Source: Chlorops oryzae (taxonomy: Eukaryota; Arthropoda; Insecta; Diptera; Chloropidae). Taken from it: DNA of 64,000 nucleotides. A model generated the notes under the pieces. It did not search any database. It was not told the DNA's origin and saw only the letters and a program-made list of their open reading frames with translations. Below, one piece after another: positions 1 through 13,024 of this stretch (within the stretch, counting starts at the first letter, position 1; each line of letters starts with the position of its first letter). The translations under genes and the position numbers were made by a program. The stretch is taken from positions 145,114,420 through 145,178,419 of the forward strand of contig CM035806.1 in the NCBI GenBank assembly GCA_020466095.1, given 5' to 3'.

Positions 1-1744
1 TTTCTGGAAATGCCCATATATAAGATAATGGTAGACCATGGATTAGTCTGCCCTTTTTTGAAGCTGCAAAGAGTTCTGTTCCCATGCTTTGAGAATACAA
101 GAAAAAGGAAAAACAAAATTTGTCCCACTCAAGTAACTGAGACCACAAATTGTCACACAAATTCACACACGTTGATGACCAAACAACGCAAAACAAAAGA
201 ACACATCCAAGAATAGGGAAGAAGAAACCCAAAAAAAAAAAATGAAAAAAAAATGAAGAAAAAAAATAACATTTGAAAGTAATGGGAAAGGCACTTGACA
301 AAGTGACAAATGAAACGCAACCAAAAATCGTTGGTGGCAAAGCAAGAAGCCCAGACAAATGATCAAATGAAGAATAAAATACAAAAAAAAAAAAGCAAAA
401 ACCAAAAAACAAAAAGGACTGGCGCCAGCATAAACAGTCGCTTTTGTCTAATTCCGAGTAATTGTATTAGAACAATTGGGCCACACAATCGTTTTCATTC
501 CTCTCCTTTGATTCGTAACATTCCCTTAACATCACGTGGCGTGGGTGTACGATCAACGCAGCAACGAGGCGTGATGTCTTCATAGCAAAAGGGAACACAA
601 AATAGATTGTATATATATACCAATATTTATATAAAATCGGAGAATTCAATGCATAAAATAAAAAACTATCCGTGCAACAAAAAAAATTGTCAAACCGCTC
701 ACAGTGTTGATGTTTCGATTTAGAAAAAAAAAAAAAAATATTAATAATTAATAGAGTTAGCAAAATCGAACGGGAGAGAGCGAGAGAGCTGAGCATAAAT
801 TCGACTTCCTGCTCAAATAAATCAACGAAAATCATGTAAAGCAATAAATAAGGATCCAAAAAATTTAGTTCATAACAGCGAAGCAAGCTAATAAAGCAAT
901 TTTTGATGGAGATTTTCGGATTAAAATTTCCTCATTCGTATGCGGCATTTCGTATTCCTTTTGCGTTTGCTTGAGAAAATTCTAAAGGCATTTTTCTTGT
1001 TCTGCTGTAAAAGGGATCGCTGCCGAAGGAAATGAAGAAACCATTAGGAATTGCTTTCAGATAATGATCACATATTCTTCGATTCATTGTTGTTGTTGTC
1101 GATGATTCGCGCAAGGTCTTTAAGTAGTAACGAAAACGATGTTCACTTTTCCTATTGGGTCTTTAGTCCGCCTTTAGATATTTCGATAAATTAAAATTTC
1201 GTACACGTTCAATCAATGAAACCATCAAATGTACGCAAAAGAAATGCAAGAATAAGAAGACATTTCAAGAACCACACGAACACACGAACCGGAAACGCTC
1301 ATAACTCCGAAGAGGAAGTTGACATCCTTTCGCATTGTCCCACAGAGATGCGTGGCAATGATGAATATGAAACGATAAGTGCACCGATTAATCGAGAAAT
1401 CGAACAGGCGATTTTCAAATATCGGCTCGAAGTTGAAGTTTTCAATATTGACGTCTTCATTGCATCGTAAGCAGTCTGCTGGCCCGCATGCGCATAAATC
1501 ATTCAATCACAGTGCCCAACAAAGGGAAACATACATACGTTGTATACATTAAATACTTATATGTATACGTAAGTATGTATTCGTGCAATAACTCATCCGT
1601 TAATGCGTAATTTCGATCCATATTTCATTCATTCACTCACTCATTCAATCATTCAACGAATTTGCTTGGCATTCAGGCTGACAAGATCGCTGCGATTATC
1701 GATTTATGGCTATTATCATTAGGAATGGAAGGAAAAAAATATCA
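1..1744. other. AT-rich non-coding region, no gene seen
   Basis: There are A-runs near 230-265, 385-415 and 725-740. Open frames here are short and do not resemble known proteins. Nothing looks like an exon with coding bias and splice sites. I see no assignable element. Confidence 0.6.
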
Positions 1745-1767
1745 CGGAGAGAGAAAAAGAGTGAGAT

Positions 1768-1804
<37 letters not shown>

Positions 1805-1811
1805 AAGAAGA
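1745..1811. repeat. GA-rich simple repeat
   Basis: A short polypurine tract with an almost pure (GA)n core at about 1773-1800, shading into GAAA. It is the first of a series of similar tracts in the window. Confidence 0.9.
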
Positions 1812-2449
1812 CAAAATTCCTTTATGAGGATTTAAAGCTTCTCCGGGTGCAGCGGTAGCGCATTCTCGTACGGCGATTGCATATTAATGGATCCAAATGA
1901 AGAATAAGTCACATTCAACGGATGTTCTGCGTTTCTACTGAAATTAAGCAGAAAACTTCCGATTTCATTTCACAATGTTCTGCAAAGTTAAAAATCAATC
2001 ATTTTCAAAGCAACAAAAAAGGAACCCCCCAAAGCAATTGAAAAAAAAAACCTAAATACGCTCAAATGCCGGCCGGATTTAACGAGACCTTAACAAGTCC
2101 AAGTCATTTGCGTTCTCACAAATTCATACATACATATATGCTAAACGATCAACGAATGATAAAGAGTGTTGACATGAAGGGAAAATAGAAATGAAACCAT
2201 AAAACCGCAGAATCCCGCAGAAAATTCAATAATCACAACGCTCTAAATAATCACGGCCCGATGATGGTGATGATGATGATGAGTAGTCTATTGTTAGATT
2301 CACAAGTAGCAAAACGCTGACGACTACCGATGATTAATGATTTAACGAAGTGGGTAAATAGCCAACAAAAACAACAACATCAGCAATACCAAAAAAATAT
2401 AAAAAGAACGGATTAAAATAATAGCAAAAAAAATTACTTTACTCTGTGT
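1812..2449. other. Non-coding, no gene seen
   Basis: Ordinary AT-rich sequence with a small GAT trinucleotide run near 2264-2282. No coding or RNA feature is recognised. Confidence 0.55.
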
Positions 2450-2850
2450 CTCGTGTCTTTCCCTCTTCTCCTCCCTCATTCTCCCTCTTCCACTCCCTTC
2501 TTTTTTTCTTTCTTTTCCTCTCTCTTCTTCTCTCTCCATCTTTCTCCTCTCTTCTCCTCTCTCCTCCTCTCTCTTCCTCTCTCTTCCTCTCTCTTCTTTT
2601 CTCTTCCTCTCTCTTCTTTTCCCTTCCTCTCTCTCTCTTTCTCTCTCTTCCTCTCTCTTCCTCTCTCTTCCTCTCTCTTCCTCTCTCTTCCTCTCTCTAC
2701 CACTCTCTTCCACTCTCTTTCTCTCTCTTTCTCTCTCTTTCTCTCTCTTTCTCTCTCTTTCTCTCTCTTTCTCTCTCTTTCTCTCTCTTTCTCTCTCTTT
2801 TCTCTCTCTTTCTCTCTCTTTCTCTCTCTTTCTCTCTCTTCTCTTCCTCC
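2450..2850. repeat. Long polypyrimidine tract (CTCTCTTCCTCTCTTT type)
   Basis: About 400 bp of nearly pure pyrimidine on the plus strand. The 5' half is irregular (TCTCTTCCTC units). The 3' half is more regular, with repeated TCTCTCTTTC 10-mers. It yields overlapping open frames rich in Ser/Leu/Phe on one strand and Arg/Glu/Lys on the other, which are compositional artefacts. Such mirror-symmetric tracts can bind GAGA factor and can form triplex (H-) DNA. Confidence 0.95.
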
Positions 2851-4140
2851 TAATTAAAAAATTTAACAAATTGGTTGCTTAAAACACTGAACGATGAATA
2901 TTTATTTAAGCTGCCGTTGTTGAAGTATTCATTCAAGTACACATCCATAAAACAGTAAAGTCAATGTAGTAGGGTTTCCAGCACTTCAAAGTGCGCACTT
3001 GGGCACTTCAATACTTTAAAATCAACAAACAATATTGTAGGTACTTAAAAATTGAAAAAGGAGTAAAAAAAAAATGAAATGAAAATTGAAAATGATTGAT
3101 TTTATAGAGAAAATCCTATCGAATCGTTAAGGATAATTTGGAGAAAGGTCTTTTCAGCTGTTAACTACTTAGCTTTCTATAGTGCGGCACTGATTGAAAA
3201 TTAAGTATATTAAGGGAATTGAGTCTTCTTTTGGGTACATTACTAAGTGGATACTTAAATAATATTGTACTTATTACTTAGTTAATATTAGACTTTTTTG
3301 AAAAAGGTTAAAAAATTAAAAGGCATCCAAGAATCTCATAGAGAATGTCCTGAGGTTTACAATGGTATCAATATTTTTCCTGTGTAAATTTTTTGGTGGT
3401 GCTTTTTAAAATTTTGAAAAAACATCGAAACTCTTATTTTCAGTCCCTGATTTTAATACTTATTTCTTACCAATTTCTGAAAAAGTGCATACATTCTGAA
3501 TACCGGGTAGTAATCGGTAATTCTTTTGAATTGAGTCAATCGAAGATTCTAAAATTTTATTAGGATTTATAAGAAGATTGTATATTTCAAGACGTTCCTT
3601 AAACAGACTACAAGATTTATTTCCATAAAAATATGAAAATTATCCGCAAAGCTGAGGCTTTACCGTATATCAATGAGCGCTTTATGGTAAGCATATCCGC
3701 GGGAGAACTACAGAAAAAAAAATAAAATAAATAAAACAAGAAACTAAACAAGACCCATTCGATAAAGATTAATGGCAGACCACGCAAACGAGAAATAAAA
3801 GGATTCTTTCGTTGGAGCGACTAATCTAATGGTCACACCTGACCATCGATTGTTACACAAACGACACATATATGACGAATGGTTAACAAAGTTTTCAACA
3901 AAGAGAAAACAACGTTTAATCCACACAAAGAAGAAGAAAAGAAGGCAGAGAAAACGATGGGTGACACGCTCAGCAATAAAGCATAATAAAAAATAAATAT
4001 ACAGCAACAAAAAAAATATATAAAAAAAAATATACGAAAAAGAATAAGAAAAAAATTTTATCAAAAATTCTTGCATTAATTCAAAATCAATTTTCTTCAC
4101 AGCTTATCTCTCAGAGTCGAACTCAGTTCCAATTTTATTT
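2851..4140. other. AT-rich region, no gene; possible degraded element near 2960-3520
   Basis: Between about 2968 and 3290 there are clustered motifs: CACTTCAAAGTGCGCACTTGGGCACTT near the left, and ATATTGTA followed by TACTTA at 3032 and 3262. This may be a decayed non-autonomous transposon, but I could not find matching ends. No coding potential is seen. Confidence 0.35.
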
Positions 4141-4465
4141 TATTTATTTTTTTTTTTTTTATGTTTTCTTCTCTTCGATATAAATAGAGATGTTGTGTTC
4201 GGGAGATCTATTTCGAAAAATTCCACAATCTCCTCCAATAGAGGAAAAACCGTGGGGGCAAGTGTGTGTTGAAAGTATCGATAAATATTGTAGTCTTTTG
4301 TCCGAAAAATAGATTTATGGAATAAAAATGCATTTATTTGTTTTGTTTTTTTTTTTTTTTTGTTTTTTTGTGGCAGTTTTTTTTTTTTTTTTTTTTTTTT
4401 TTTTGTGGCAGTTTTTGTTTTTGTTTTCTGTTGTTTGTTGCTTTGTTTCGTTTTGTTTTTCTTCA
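4140..4465. repeat. Poly-T tracts with GTGGCAG spacer
   Basis: T-runs at about 4140-4160 and 4349-4404. The second is broken by a GTGGCAGTTTTT word that occurs twice (about 4370 and 4405), suggesting slippage or a short tandem duplication. The Lys-rich frame on the minus strand is an artefact of this tract. Confidence 0.8.
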
Positions 4466-4787
4466 ACTCAATTCGACGTAAATAAGATGCGATGCGCTCT
4501 AAATAATTTGAATCGATAGGGTTCCGGGTGCGTGAACGAGATTTATAGTACCAAGTGTGACCATTTATCATGCTTAATTGGAGATTGAAATGTTAAGGTC
4601 AGATGAAGGATGAAAAGAAGAAGAATCTCATGTTTAAATGACGTAGAAAAAGCGCAAAAGATAAGCCTGACTTTCAAGATTTCAGTTTTCTTTCATTTAA
4701 ACCTTTCTTTCTGCTTATCATTCAACTGTTTTTTTTTCTGCTTTCCTTTCGCACATACAACGGCAATTTGATTTTGTTTTTCTAGAT

Positions 4788-5245
4788 TTTTTTTATATTT
4801 TTTTTTAAGCTAGCCCCAGCACTCAGACATAATTTGTCCATTGTACTGACCCAAGATGGCATAAACTTTACAGAGACTTCCCCGTTCTATGAATAAACCT
4901 AAGGAGGTCCCTGAAAGATAGGGAACACGAATTCTTTCCATACAAGTCGCAGTCTGCTTCGCTCTGAAAGCAGAACAGTGGAACAGGTAATGCTCCGCTG
5001 TCTCCTCATTCTCTTCTCTGCAGCAGAGGCAGTCAGAGTTTTCGACGACTCCTATCACCCTCAGGTGGTTTTCAAAAGCTCCATGCCCTGTTATAGCTAC
5101 TACTAGGAGTCTACAATCCCTTCTAGATAAGGACAGCAGAAATTCTGACGATTTGCTACACAGAGCAGGCAACATTTGCTTCGAAAACCTACATGCTGAC
5201 ACAAAATCCTGCCATCGCTGAGAATGAGTGCTACTATACTATATA
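4788..5245 (-). mobile_element. 3' end of a Jockey/I-like non-LTR retrotransposon (5'-truncated)
   Basis: On the minus strand an open frame of about 140 residues begins after an in-frame stop near 5245 (first readable residues SQRWQDFVSACRF) and ends at a TAG near 4810. It is the C-terminal tail of a LINE ORF2. It carries the line 'AITGHGAFENHLRVIGV', which resembles the TGH segment after the RNase H/thumb region of Jockey- and I-type elements. A C-x2-C-x9-H-x4-C zinc finger (CLCCREENEETAEHYLFHC) follows. Right after the stop come A-runs at about 4788-4808 (read on the minus strand), consistent with a 3' poly(A) tail. Reverse transcriptase and endonuclease domains are absent, so the copy is 5'-truncated and dead on its own. 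The intact reading frame suggests a fairly young insertion. The clade assignment (Jockey versus I/R1) is inferred from this tail only. Confidence 0.8.
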
Positions 5246-5391
5246 CCCATTTCGCACACAGCCGCTTGCCAGATTATAACGACAATTTGACTTAGGCGAC
5301 TTCAATTCAGCTTGACAAAAAATCGATGGCAAGAGTTGAGGATAATTTCTAAACTATGGGGTACCCAATCGAATGAGCTCCCCAAAAATAA

Positions 5392-5640
5392 TTAACTTAA
5401 AAAAAAAAACAAAAAAAAAACAAAAAACAAAAAAAAATAAAAAAAAAACAAAAAAAGCAAAAAAGAACAAAAAAAGAAACAAAAATATAAAAAAAAAACA
5501 AATAAATAAAAAATAAACAAAAAAACCAAAAAAAAAACACAAAAAAACCAAAAAAACAAAAAAATAAAAAACAAAAATAAAATAAACAAAAAACCAAAAA
5601 TAAACAAATATATAAAAAAAAAAACAAAAAAAATAAAAAC
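5392..5640. repeat. A-rich array (AAAAAC / ATAAAC units), left part
   Basis: About 250 bp of A-runs punctuated by single C and T, with words such as AAATAAACAAA and CAAATATATAAAAAA. The Phe-rich minus-strand frames over it are not genes. The same texture resumes at 6533, after the dispersed element. Confidence 0.9.
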
Positions 5641-6530
5641 AAGTAAGGAAGTTATAGTCAAGCGAGCCTGACAATAAGATACCCGACACAGACACACATA
5701 TTTAAATAATTTTTGATCCACGCCCAAAAAACAGGACCACTGCGTAAGAATATTCAAGAGGTTTTTAAGGCCAGTAGGGGCCCACATACCGACTTTTTTA
5801 AAAAATTTTTTATGAAAACCGCCCCTTTTTCACGCCCACTTTTCCATTTTTTTTTGCAATTCTAATCGGAGGCTTAGATATACACTCAAATTCTAGGTTT
5901 CATTGAAATATTTCGAAAAAGTCCGATTTTGAGGGAGTTTTGGGATTTTTGTGACAGACCCTAGTACTGGAGGTACCCTTAATAATGGACCGATTAAAGA
6001 AATTTTTCGGAAAGATGTTAATGACTACAAAGGAAGCATAAGTGCCAAATTTTGTTCAAGTCCCATTTGAATTTCGGGTGTAGGAGACAATTTTAGAAAA
6101 CCGCCCTTCTGCCACGCCCACTTTTCCAATTTTTGGAAATCATATTACTGGCCTTTAAATATGATCAAATACCAAATTTCATCAAAATATCTTGAAAAAC
6201 TCTGGTTTAAGAGCAGTTTTTGTGATTTTCATAACAGACCTTAGTACTGGAGGTACCCCTAAAAATGATCCGATCGGGTCCATTCTCGAACTTGTTCTCA
6301 CTCATGTCCCCGTTAGCACGCATACCAAATTTCTTCAACATAGCTTAACTCCTTCGATAAGATAACTGTATACAGACAGACAGACAGACGGACATGTCTA
6401 AATCGAATCTCCTGGTGACGCTGATCATTTCTATATATATTTCGTATGGTCTATCTCGACTGGTTCTGGGTGTTACACACAACCACACAAACGCAATATA
6501 CCCTCGACACAGAGTGTGTCGGGTATAAAA
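5640..6530. mobile_element. Dispersed fly repeat, non-autonomous, with internal direct duplication
   Basis: It begins with AAGTAAGGAAG and ends with CGGGTATAAAA, a start/end style I recall from dispersed non-autonomous repeats in higher flies. The word ATACCCGACACA at 5679-5690 is the exact complement of TGTGTCGGGTAT at 6515-6526, so the ends are inverted repeats of 12 bp. Inside are two diverged direct copies about 280 bp apart (about 5814-5995 and 6095-6275). Each carries ACGCCCACTTTTCCA and later TAGTACTGGAGGTACCC (5962 and 6242). Near the right end lies a (CAGA)n run leading into CGGACATG at about 6372-6396. There is no coding capacity. The superfamily (Helitron/DINE-like or other) is not decided here. 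Confidence 0.7.
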
Positions 6531-6825
6531 CAAATATATAAAAAAAACAAAAAACAAAAAAAATAAAAAAACAAATAAATAAAAAAAACAAAAAAAAAGC
6601 AAAAATACAAAAAAACAAAAAAAAACAAAAAGAAACAAATATATAAAAAAACAAAAAAAAATAAAAAAAAAAATAAAAAAAAAATAAAAAAAAAAAATAA
6701 AAAACAAAAAAAAAACAAATATTATATATAAAAAAACAAAAAAAAACAAATATATAAAAAAACCACAAAAAAAACCAATAAGATATAAAAAAACAAAAAA
6801 CAAAATATAAAAATAATATTTCAAG
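6531..6825. repeat. A-rich array, right part
   Basis: The same A-run texture as 5392-5640, including the shared word CAAATATATAAAAAA (about 5606 and 6531). It is best read as the other half of one array that the 5640-6530 element entered. Confidence 0.85.
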
Positions 6826-9800
6826 TAATTAGACACGTACGAGAGGAGGCAGAAAGAGAGCGTGAGAGCTTTAATGCATTCTAACATATCGCATTGAATG
6901 CTTGTATTTTCCCACACTTTAATTGAATAGGGGTTGAAAAGAAAATTAAATAAACTACAACAGCAACAATTGCTAGTTTATTGAAACGTTTAAACAATTT
7001 CCATAAATTAAACAAAATCAATTTGATTGAATTGAATGAAAAGCAACAGCAAATGTATGAGCAATCGCAATAGCAAGATTGCGCGCTGCGCAAACTGGAT
7101 CAGGAAAACAAAGAAAGACATGAGCAATCATGACCACAAACATTATTGGCCACCTGCAAAAGCAGCCCAATGAACCACCCGCTCTCGTCCAGCTATCGTT
7201 CATTAGGCAAACAATTCAATGCATTTTTCATTTTTTATGGCTTTATTTATTTTTTTTATTTATTTATTTATTTTTGTATTTTTTTTATTCTTTGATTTAG
7301 ACTTCAATCGCGTTTCACAAATGAATTCAGTGCAAATATCATCGAGACTCATCTGGGCTCTGCGCGCGAAATTTGCACTTGATAGTTTGGACCAAATCAA
7401 TATGGAGAGTGATGTCATTTCACACCTCAAACAGTGCCCGGACAGCCCGACCGCACAGCTCCCAAAAAACAGCCGCAGCAACCCTGAATGATGCTGTTTC
7501 CGCGCATTGAATTCACAAATCAATTCCAAAGCCGTATAGGACATACAACAATACAAGTACATACGTTCATTTATGATCATTGCTCGAACAGTACGAGCAA
7601 AGCTCAGATGACTTTATTTTTGCGCGTCGTCGTCTAGATTATTTGGACCACCTGCAGAGCAATATGTTATATGGTTTGCTGAGCTTTTTTATTTTTCATA
7701 CCATTCGCTTTTGATGTTTAATCGATAAATCGAGCTCATTAAGTCTCTCGGGGTCTGCAAATCCCATTGCTTTGAAGTCAACTGAATATCAAGTTCGTTG
7801 CCTAACTCTTTTGTTTTCATATAAACATTTTTCCTCTCATGATTGTAACTTATTCTTTGAACAAATAAATGGTTGGGAAAAAAGAATTAAATAATCAAAT
7901 GCATTAAATTAATTAAATAAATTAATCTTAAATTAGGCCAATGGGGTTTTTTTTTTTTGCCTTGGGTCCATGGGGTATATTAAAAAATATAAAAAAATAA
8001 ATAAAATTAATAAATTCAAGAGCAGCGATTCTATTTTTTTTTTTTTTTCTGTTTGATATCATATTGTGTATGCCATAGATTTGAGTGGCTTTGGTAAATT
8101 TTCGTGCTAACAAAAACATTCGCAACATCCCTGGCAAAAGAACAATTTTGCAATTTAGCATTTTATCGATCGCACGATATCGCAATTCAAATTCAATTGA
8201 CAACGGAACGAGTGTTCCGAATGATTGTTTCAATTGCAAAATCTCAATATTAAGTGTGCAGCGCGCTGCTCTTTTGACCTTTGCAACACCTGAGCGACCT
8301 GTTTAATGAAGTGATCGCGACATAAAACGGAAACCAAAAGCGAATTACTGAAACAGCGTCAATACAGCTGAAACGGCAAAGGCAACGCAGGCGGCGACGG
8401 CGGCGACGGCGGCGACGCAATGGCAATGGCTACCTCGAAGAATATTGACGAAGACGAAGACGACGGCGAAGACGAAAATGAAAATGATGACGACGATGAT
8501 ATTGGCGATGATGGCCATGCTTGTGATGCTGACGACAATTTTTGGTCGGCTGCACGTTGCCAAATAGCATCATCAGAGGTGAAATCAGATTAGAAGGAAT
8601 GGCAGTACAGCAGCTCGAAGCAATTGCCGCTCCCACGAATGAAAAAAAAAAAGGAAAAAAATTGTGGTAATCACCCGCTTTGGCCCACTTGTTGCCGGTG
8701 CTGCTGTTGCTATTACTGTTGCTGTCGCTTATTGTGCGCTACAGTTTGTTGTCATTAAAACTTAGCGCTCGAAAGAGAATTGCTTTTTTCTTCTTGTTTT
8801 CCATTTTCGGAACCTTTTCGAGCTGAATTTGAATTAATCAGAATGCCAGCGAGCAAATAGACAAACAATCGTCCCAAACAAAAGAAACAAATAAAACAAC
8901 AAACGCACAAGTGAACGAGCAACATAAAAAACAAAAAAACACAAAAACCATACAAAAAAGACAAGAAAAGCAAAAAGCACAAAAAACGCTGCCAACGCGA
9001 TGCGATTAGAATTCTCGTTAGGAAAGGGCAAATCACTCAGCGGCAGGCAGTCGAAATGCTGCACCGCAAAGTGCTAACTTTGGCTCTTGTGCTTTTGTTG
9101 AAAGGTGTCGACGTCCCTTTTGAGTGCTCGCCCCATGCCACACCATTGGCAAGCCACTACCAATTCGGAGTCCCAGCTGACTTATTTGTTTTCAATCTCA
9201 TTCTCTTATCTTCTCGTCGGCGGCGCAGCTTTTCGGCAACGCTTTTGCCCATTTTTCCTCCATTGTCAGCTTGTCTTGTGCTTGTCAATTTTCTATGGGA
9301 GCGCATGCTTTATTCCAACTGAATTGATTTAGGACTCGGTTTTTTATTTATTTATTAATTTTTTTTATTTTTTTCTTCTTTATTGTTCTCTTTATTCTTT
9401 GCTTTGTGTTGCTTTGTTTTGCTCTCGCACTCCACCCGCTGCGCCCTCTGCATCGCTTGTGCCGTTAATTCTTTCGTCCCGTCCCGTCCCGGTGCTTCGC
9501 TTTCCTCACTTTAAGTGGAGTCGATGATAATTCGTGTCTCGGTACATAATTGCATTATTATTTAGTCTTAAGCTTTTATTGACTCCGCTTATTAGCGGCG
9601 TGTAAAGTTCTCGTAAGCGTGATTTCTTTTCTTGTTAACAGGTGCCATAGGAGAAAGCACACGGGGTGTTGGGGTAATGCGTGGGGAATGGGAGATGTCG
9701 TTTCATCGGTCATGTTGATGTGTAAATTATAATGAAGGAAGTTTTTTTTTTTTTTTTAAATATATGAATATGTCTAGGAAAGCGTTGCAGTTCAATCACC

Positions 9801-9890
9801 CAATCGATACTCTGAGAACTGCAAACAGCCGAGAATTAATGATAGCTGCTTCTTTAAGATCTTGGAAGTATAAGTCGTAGAATTTTTCCA
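6826..9890. other. Non-coding, no gene seen
   Basis: Mixed AT-rich sequence with A/T runs and short GAC/GAA-rich stretches (about 8385-8500). Frames are short and low-complexity. No element boundaries are recognised. Confidence 0.55.
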
Positions 9891-9924
<34 letters not shown>

Positions 9925-9935
9925 TATGTGTATAG
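9889..9935. repeat. Poly-A followed by (TA)n
   Basis: About 20 A residues run into roughly ten TA dinucleotides. This is a simple repeat; a retroposed tail is possible, but no body is visible next to it. Confidence 0.8.
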
Positions 9936-12487
9936 GTATATATTGTATAATTGGATAATAATAAAAATAAATGAGCCGCCCGATTTCGGAAATGCGATTC
10001 CGTCTGATCTGCTCTAAGCTGACATTAATAACTCAATTAAAAGCGACTCATCCATCTCTTCTGCTTCCTGCATTTCCGCCTACGCTCATTTCCACGATCG
10101 CTCCGAGGCTCTGAAGGGACGAACAGACGACGACGAGGACGACGATGACGACCAGCGGAAGAAGATCAATGAAAAGTGCACACAAAGAGGCAACAAAGCG
10201 AAAAATAAATTAAAAACGTGATGTCTCAATTTGCTCAAATCACCTTTTTTCGGGCCTTTTTGACTTTTTACCGAACAAAGTCCAGCAAAAGACAAAAAAA
10301 AATAAATAAATAAATAAAAAAAAAAAATTACGAAAAAGAAAGAAATATAAAAAACGGAAAAGAACGGGCAAACCGAAAGAAAATGCGAAGGAGAAATGAA
10401 ACGCCGAAAACGGGAAATTATTCCGGCGGAAGCAAAAATCGTTCCAATTTTTAAGACACGCCGTTATTGAACGATCCAGTAGTGAGTGAAACAAAATTGA
10501 GGTTCCAGCATCAAACAAACAAAAAAAAAAAAAAAAAAAAAAAAAGGAAGGACTTAAAAAATTCGCACGCTGAAGTGAAGAGAACAAAACAAAAATTAAA
10601 AGAATGCCCAAAATAACGTGGTCAGTACCTGCGCATGCGTGCACGACTTGTGTGGCATGATGATGTAGCTTGTGTGCTTGTGTGCAGTGGGCTGGCCAAG
10701 TCAAAATGTTCGATTTCGAATTGAGCAATTATGGCAACGCCTGCCCGAGACCCTTAATCCTGTTTCAATTGCTTTCATTCTTTTATATCTCTCTATCTCC
10801 CTCTTTCTCTTGCTCTCTTTCCCTTTCCTTTTCCCTCATTCTCTCATTTGATTGATATCCTTCGTCGCCGGATTGCCTCATACTCCTTAATGCATCCGGC
10901 AGTTGGTCATTCTGTCACACTGTGCAACCGGGGAAAAAAATCTCATTTCTCACTGGGAGACTACATAAATATGGCTTTCTCCCCTCTTTCCCCCTAAGAC
11001 GCATCTATAATTTGGTAGGAAAATTTGTATGAAAAGAAGGAAAAACTATGTAGAAAAAAATGTCAAGCCAAAAATATGCAAGCACAGTGGAGCAAAGAAT
11101 TCAAACTCGAAAAAAATAAATAAAAAAAATAACAAACCTAAAATAAAAGAAATTCTCAATTCATTTATGGCAGAGTCACGTTGGAATAATTTGTTTTACG
11201 TTCATGTGCCGTATAAAATTGTTTAAGACACAAAAAATACGAAAACCAAAAAAACACAGCGACAACAAAAATTTAAATTAAACGAAAACAACAATAACAA
11301 TAACAAGAAGAACAACAGCATCTGCACTTTTTTGTACCCTCTGTCCGTCCGTCTGTCCGTCCGCGAGTGTGTCGCAGAGTCGCTTTCGCACAATGCGCAA
11401 ACATTCACGGAGAGCATCCGCACGAGAATCGCACAAAATATGCCCCCACAGCCACAGTGCTGCTGCTGTTGTTGTCGCCGTCATTGTTGCTTGTTGTCTT
11501 TTGTTGTTGTTGTTGTTGCAAGCAGTTCGTTGGTGCCACCATGCGCACTATTTCAATGAATTGGAATTTAATTTGATTGTCCATTTGCGTAAATTTTCAT
11601 TTTCATTTCTGTTTCAAGCCAAAGGAAAATGCAAAGCGCGAAGCATCAAAATGGCAAAATGTTGTATTGTTGTTGCACGGCGCCGCGCGACCAACAAAAG
11701 AGCAAAACAAAAACAACAACAGCGACAGCGACAACAACGACAAAATCGAACACGACGACAATCTCAGCTGTATCCCTTCACTCGATATGGGCTCCAGGCA
11801 CGATGGTTGTGTCATTATTGTTCATCGCTTGTCGATGGTAAAATTTCTTTTCATCCTAAATTCGTTAGCGTTGCAGGTTGCACTTGAGCTTTTTCTTTTG
11901 ATTACAATTTTTATTTTTTTTTTTCAGTCATTTCTTTTGCTTTGTTGCTTTCGTCAATGGCCACGATTCTGTGCAACAATTTGCTACCGAATTGTTACGT
12001 TTCTTTCGAGTTCACTTAAAAAAAAAAAAAAATTAAAAAAAAATGTTTCAATTTTTTTTTATTTTTTTTTTTTATTCTTCTTTTGAATAGGATCACGTGA
12101 GTTCTTCGGGGATGAGGATGAGCACATTCAACTGGAAAACATGATGTTCGGTATCGGAAAACAAAAGCACCGAAATAATGCAAAACAATCGCAGTAACAA
12201 CAACAACAACAACAACAATAACCTAAATGAAATTCAAGTGCCAACATCGTGAGTGAGATTTTTCAATCCGAAGGGGGCCCGGCTTCATAGCTTCGATTTC
12301 GGGGTCAGAGAAATCCCTTGCACCAGTCACCATTTTTCAAAGAAAGCGGAAGGGACAAAGGGGACAAAGTCTGTTAATTTTCGGAAATAGCCTGCTCAAT
12401 ATTTCATATAAAAATAAACGGATTTGTGGACCTACATACTTATCAAAGGAAGAAATTCCCATGACTTCTCGCATTGAGAATGTAAAA
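9936..12487. other. Non-coding, no gene seen; CAA/TTG-rich
   Basis: Contains A-runs (10300-10330, 10520-10545), TTG/TGC runs at about 11460-11520, a CAA/GCA-rich segment (11715-11760), and (CAA)n at about 12200-12225. Several overlapping frames (the longest about 170 residues at 11369-11887) are open only because of the trinucleotide runs. None has a recognisable domain. Confidence 0.5.
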
Positions 12488-12489
12488 AC

Positions 12490-13024
12490 TAAAGCCCAAA
12501 ATCCAACATTGCGAGAGCCCGATGCGAGAGCGCGACGCACACAAATATCAATACATTCAATCCATATGGCTCAAGCTCCAATGTATCGCACGGCGAGACC
12601 TCGTAGCGAGAAAATTTTGAAAATTTGAATATTTCTCGTTGCGAGGCAATTTAACAGGCTAATGATGTAGCTATTTTTTGAGTACTCGCTATTGGGTACT
12701 CGTTTAAACTAATAAAACAAAAAACTGTTCATTGTTCCGTAAAAAAAGAGCTTTTAAAATATTTCGCGGGCTTTGATTCATTTTGAAAATTTTGAATTAA
12801 AATTTCAACTCAAGTGATAACGTATAATTTTTATGAGTACTCGGTACTCGATACTCGTTAGATTGGTACTTGGTTCAAATATTGCATTACTAGAAGTGAA
12901 ATTATGCTATATAATCTGCGTGACGCAAAACTCTCATTGGAGATTGAAATGCGTCACGCAAAACATTTTCGTGACGTCGCGCACTCTCGCATCGGGCTGT
13001 CGCAATATTGGGATTTGGGCTTTA
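12490..13024. mobile_element. Foldback / MITE-like element with nested hairpins
   Basis: The segment 12490-12540 is the inverted copy of 12971-13024 at roughly 85-90% identity. The shared core reads CTCTCGCATCGGGCT in the right arm and its complement in the left. Inside are two further hairpins: CCTCGTAGCGAGAAA (12599-12613) pairs with TTTCTCGTTGCGAGG (12632-12646), and GCGTGACGC (about 12919) pairs with GCGTCACGC (about 12951). No coding frame and no clear target duplication are seen, so the true outer ends are uncertain. Confidence 0.65.

Noticed and set aside
11369..11887. 172-residue frame with Gln-rich run, as in opa-type exons
   Set aside because: The Gln run is a trinucleotide repeat, overlapping frames are equally long, and no domain or splice-bounded exon could be seen.
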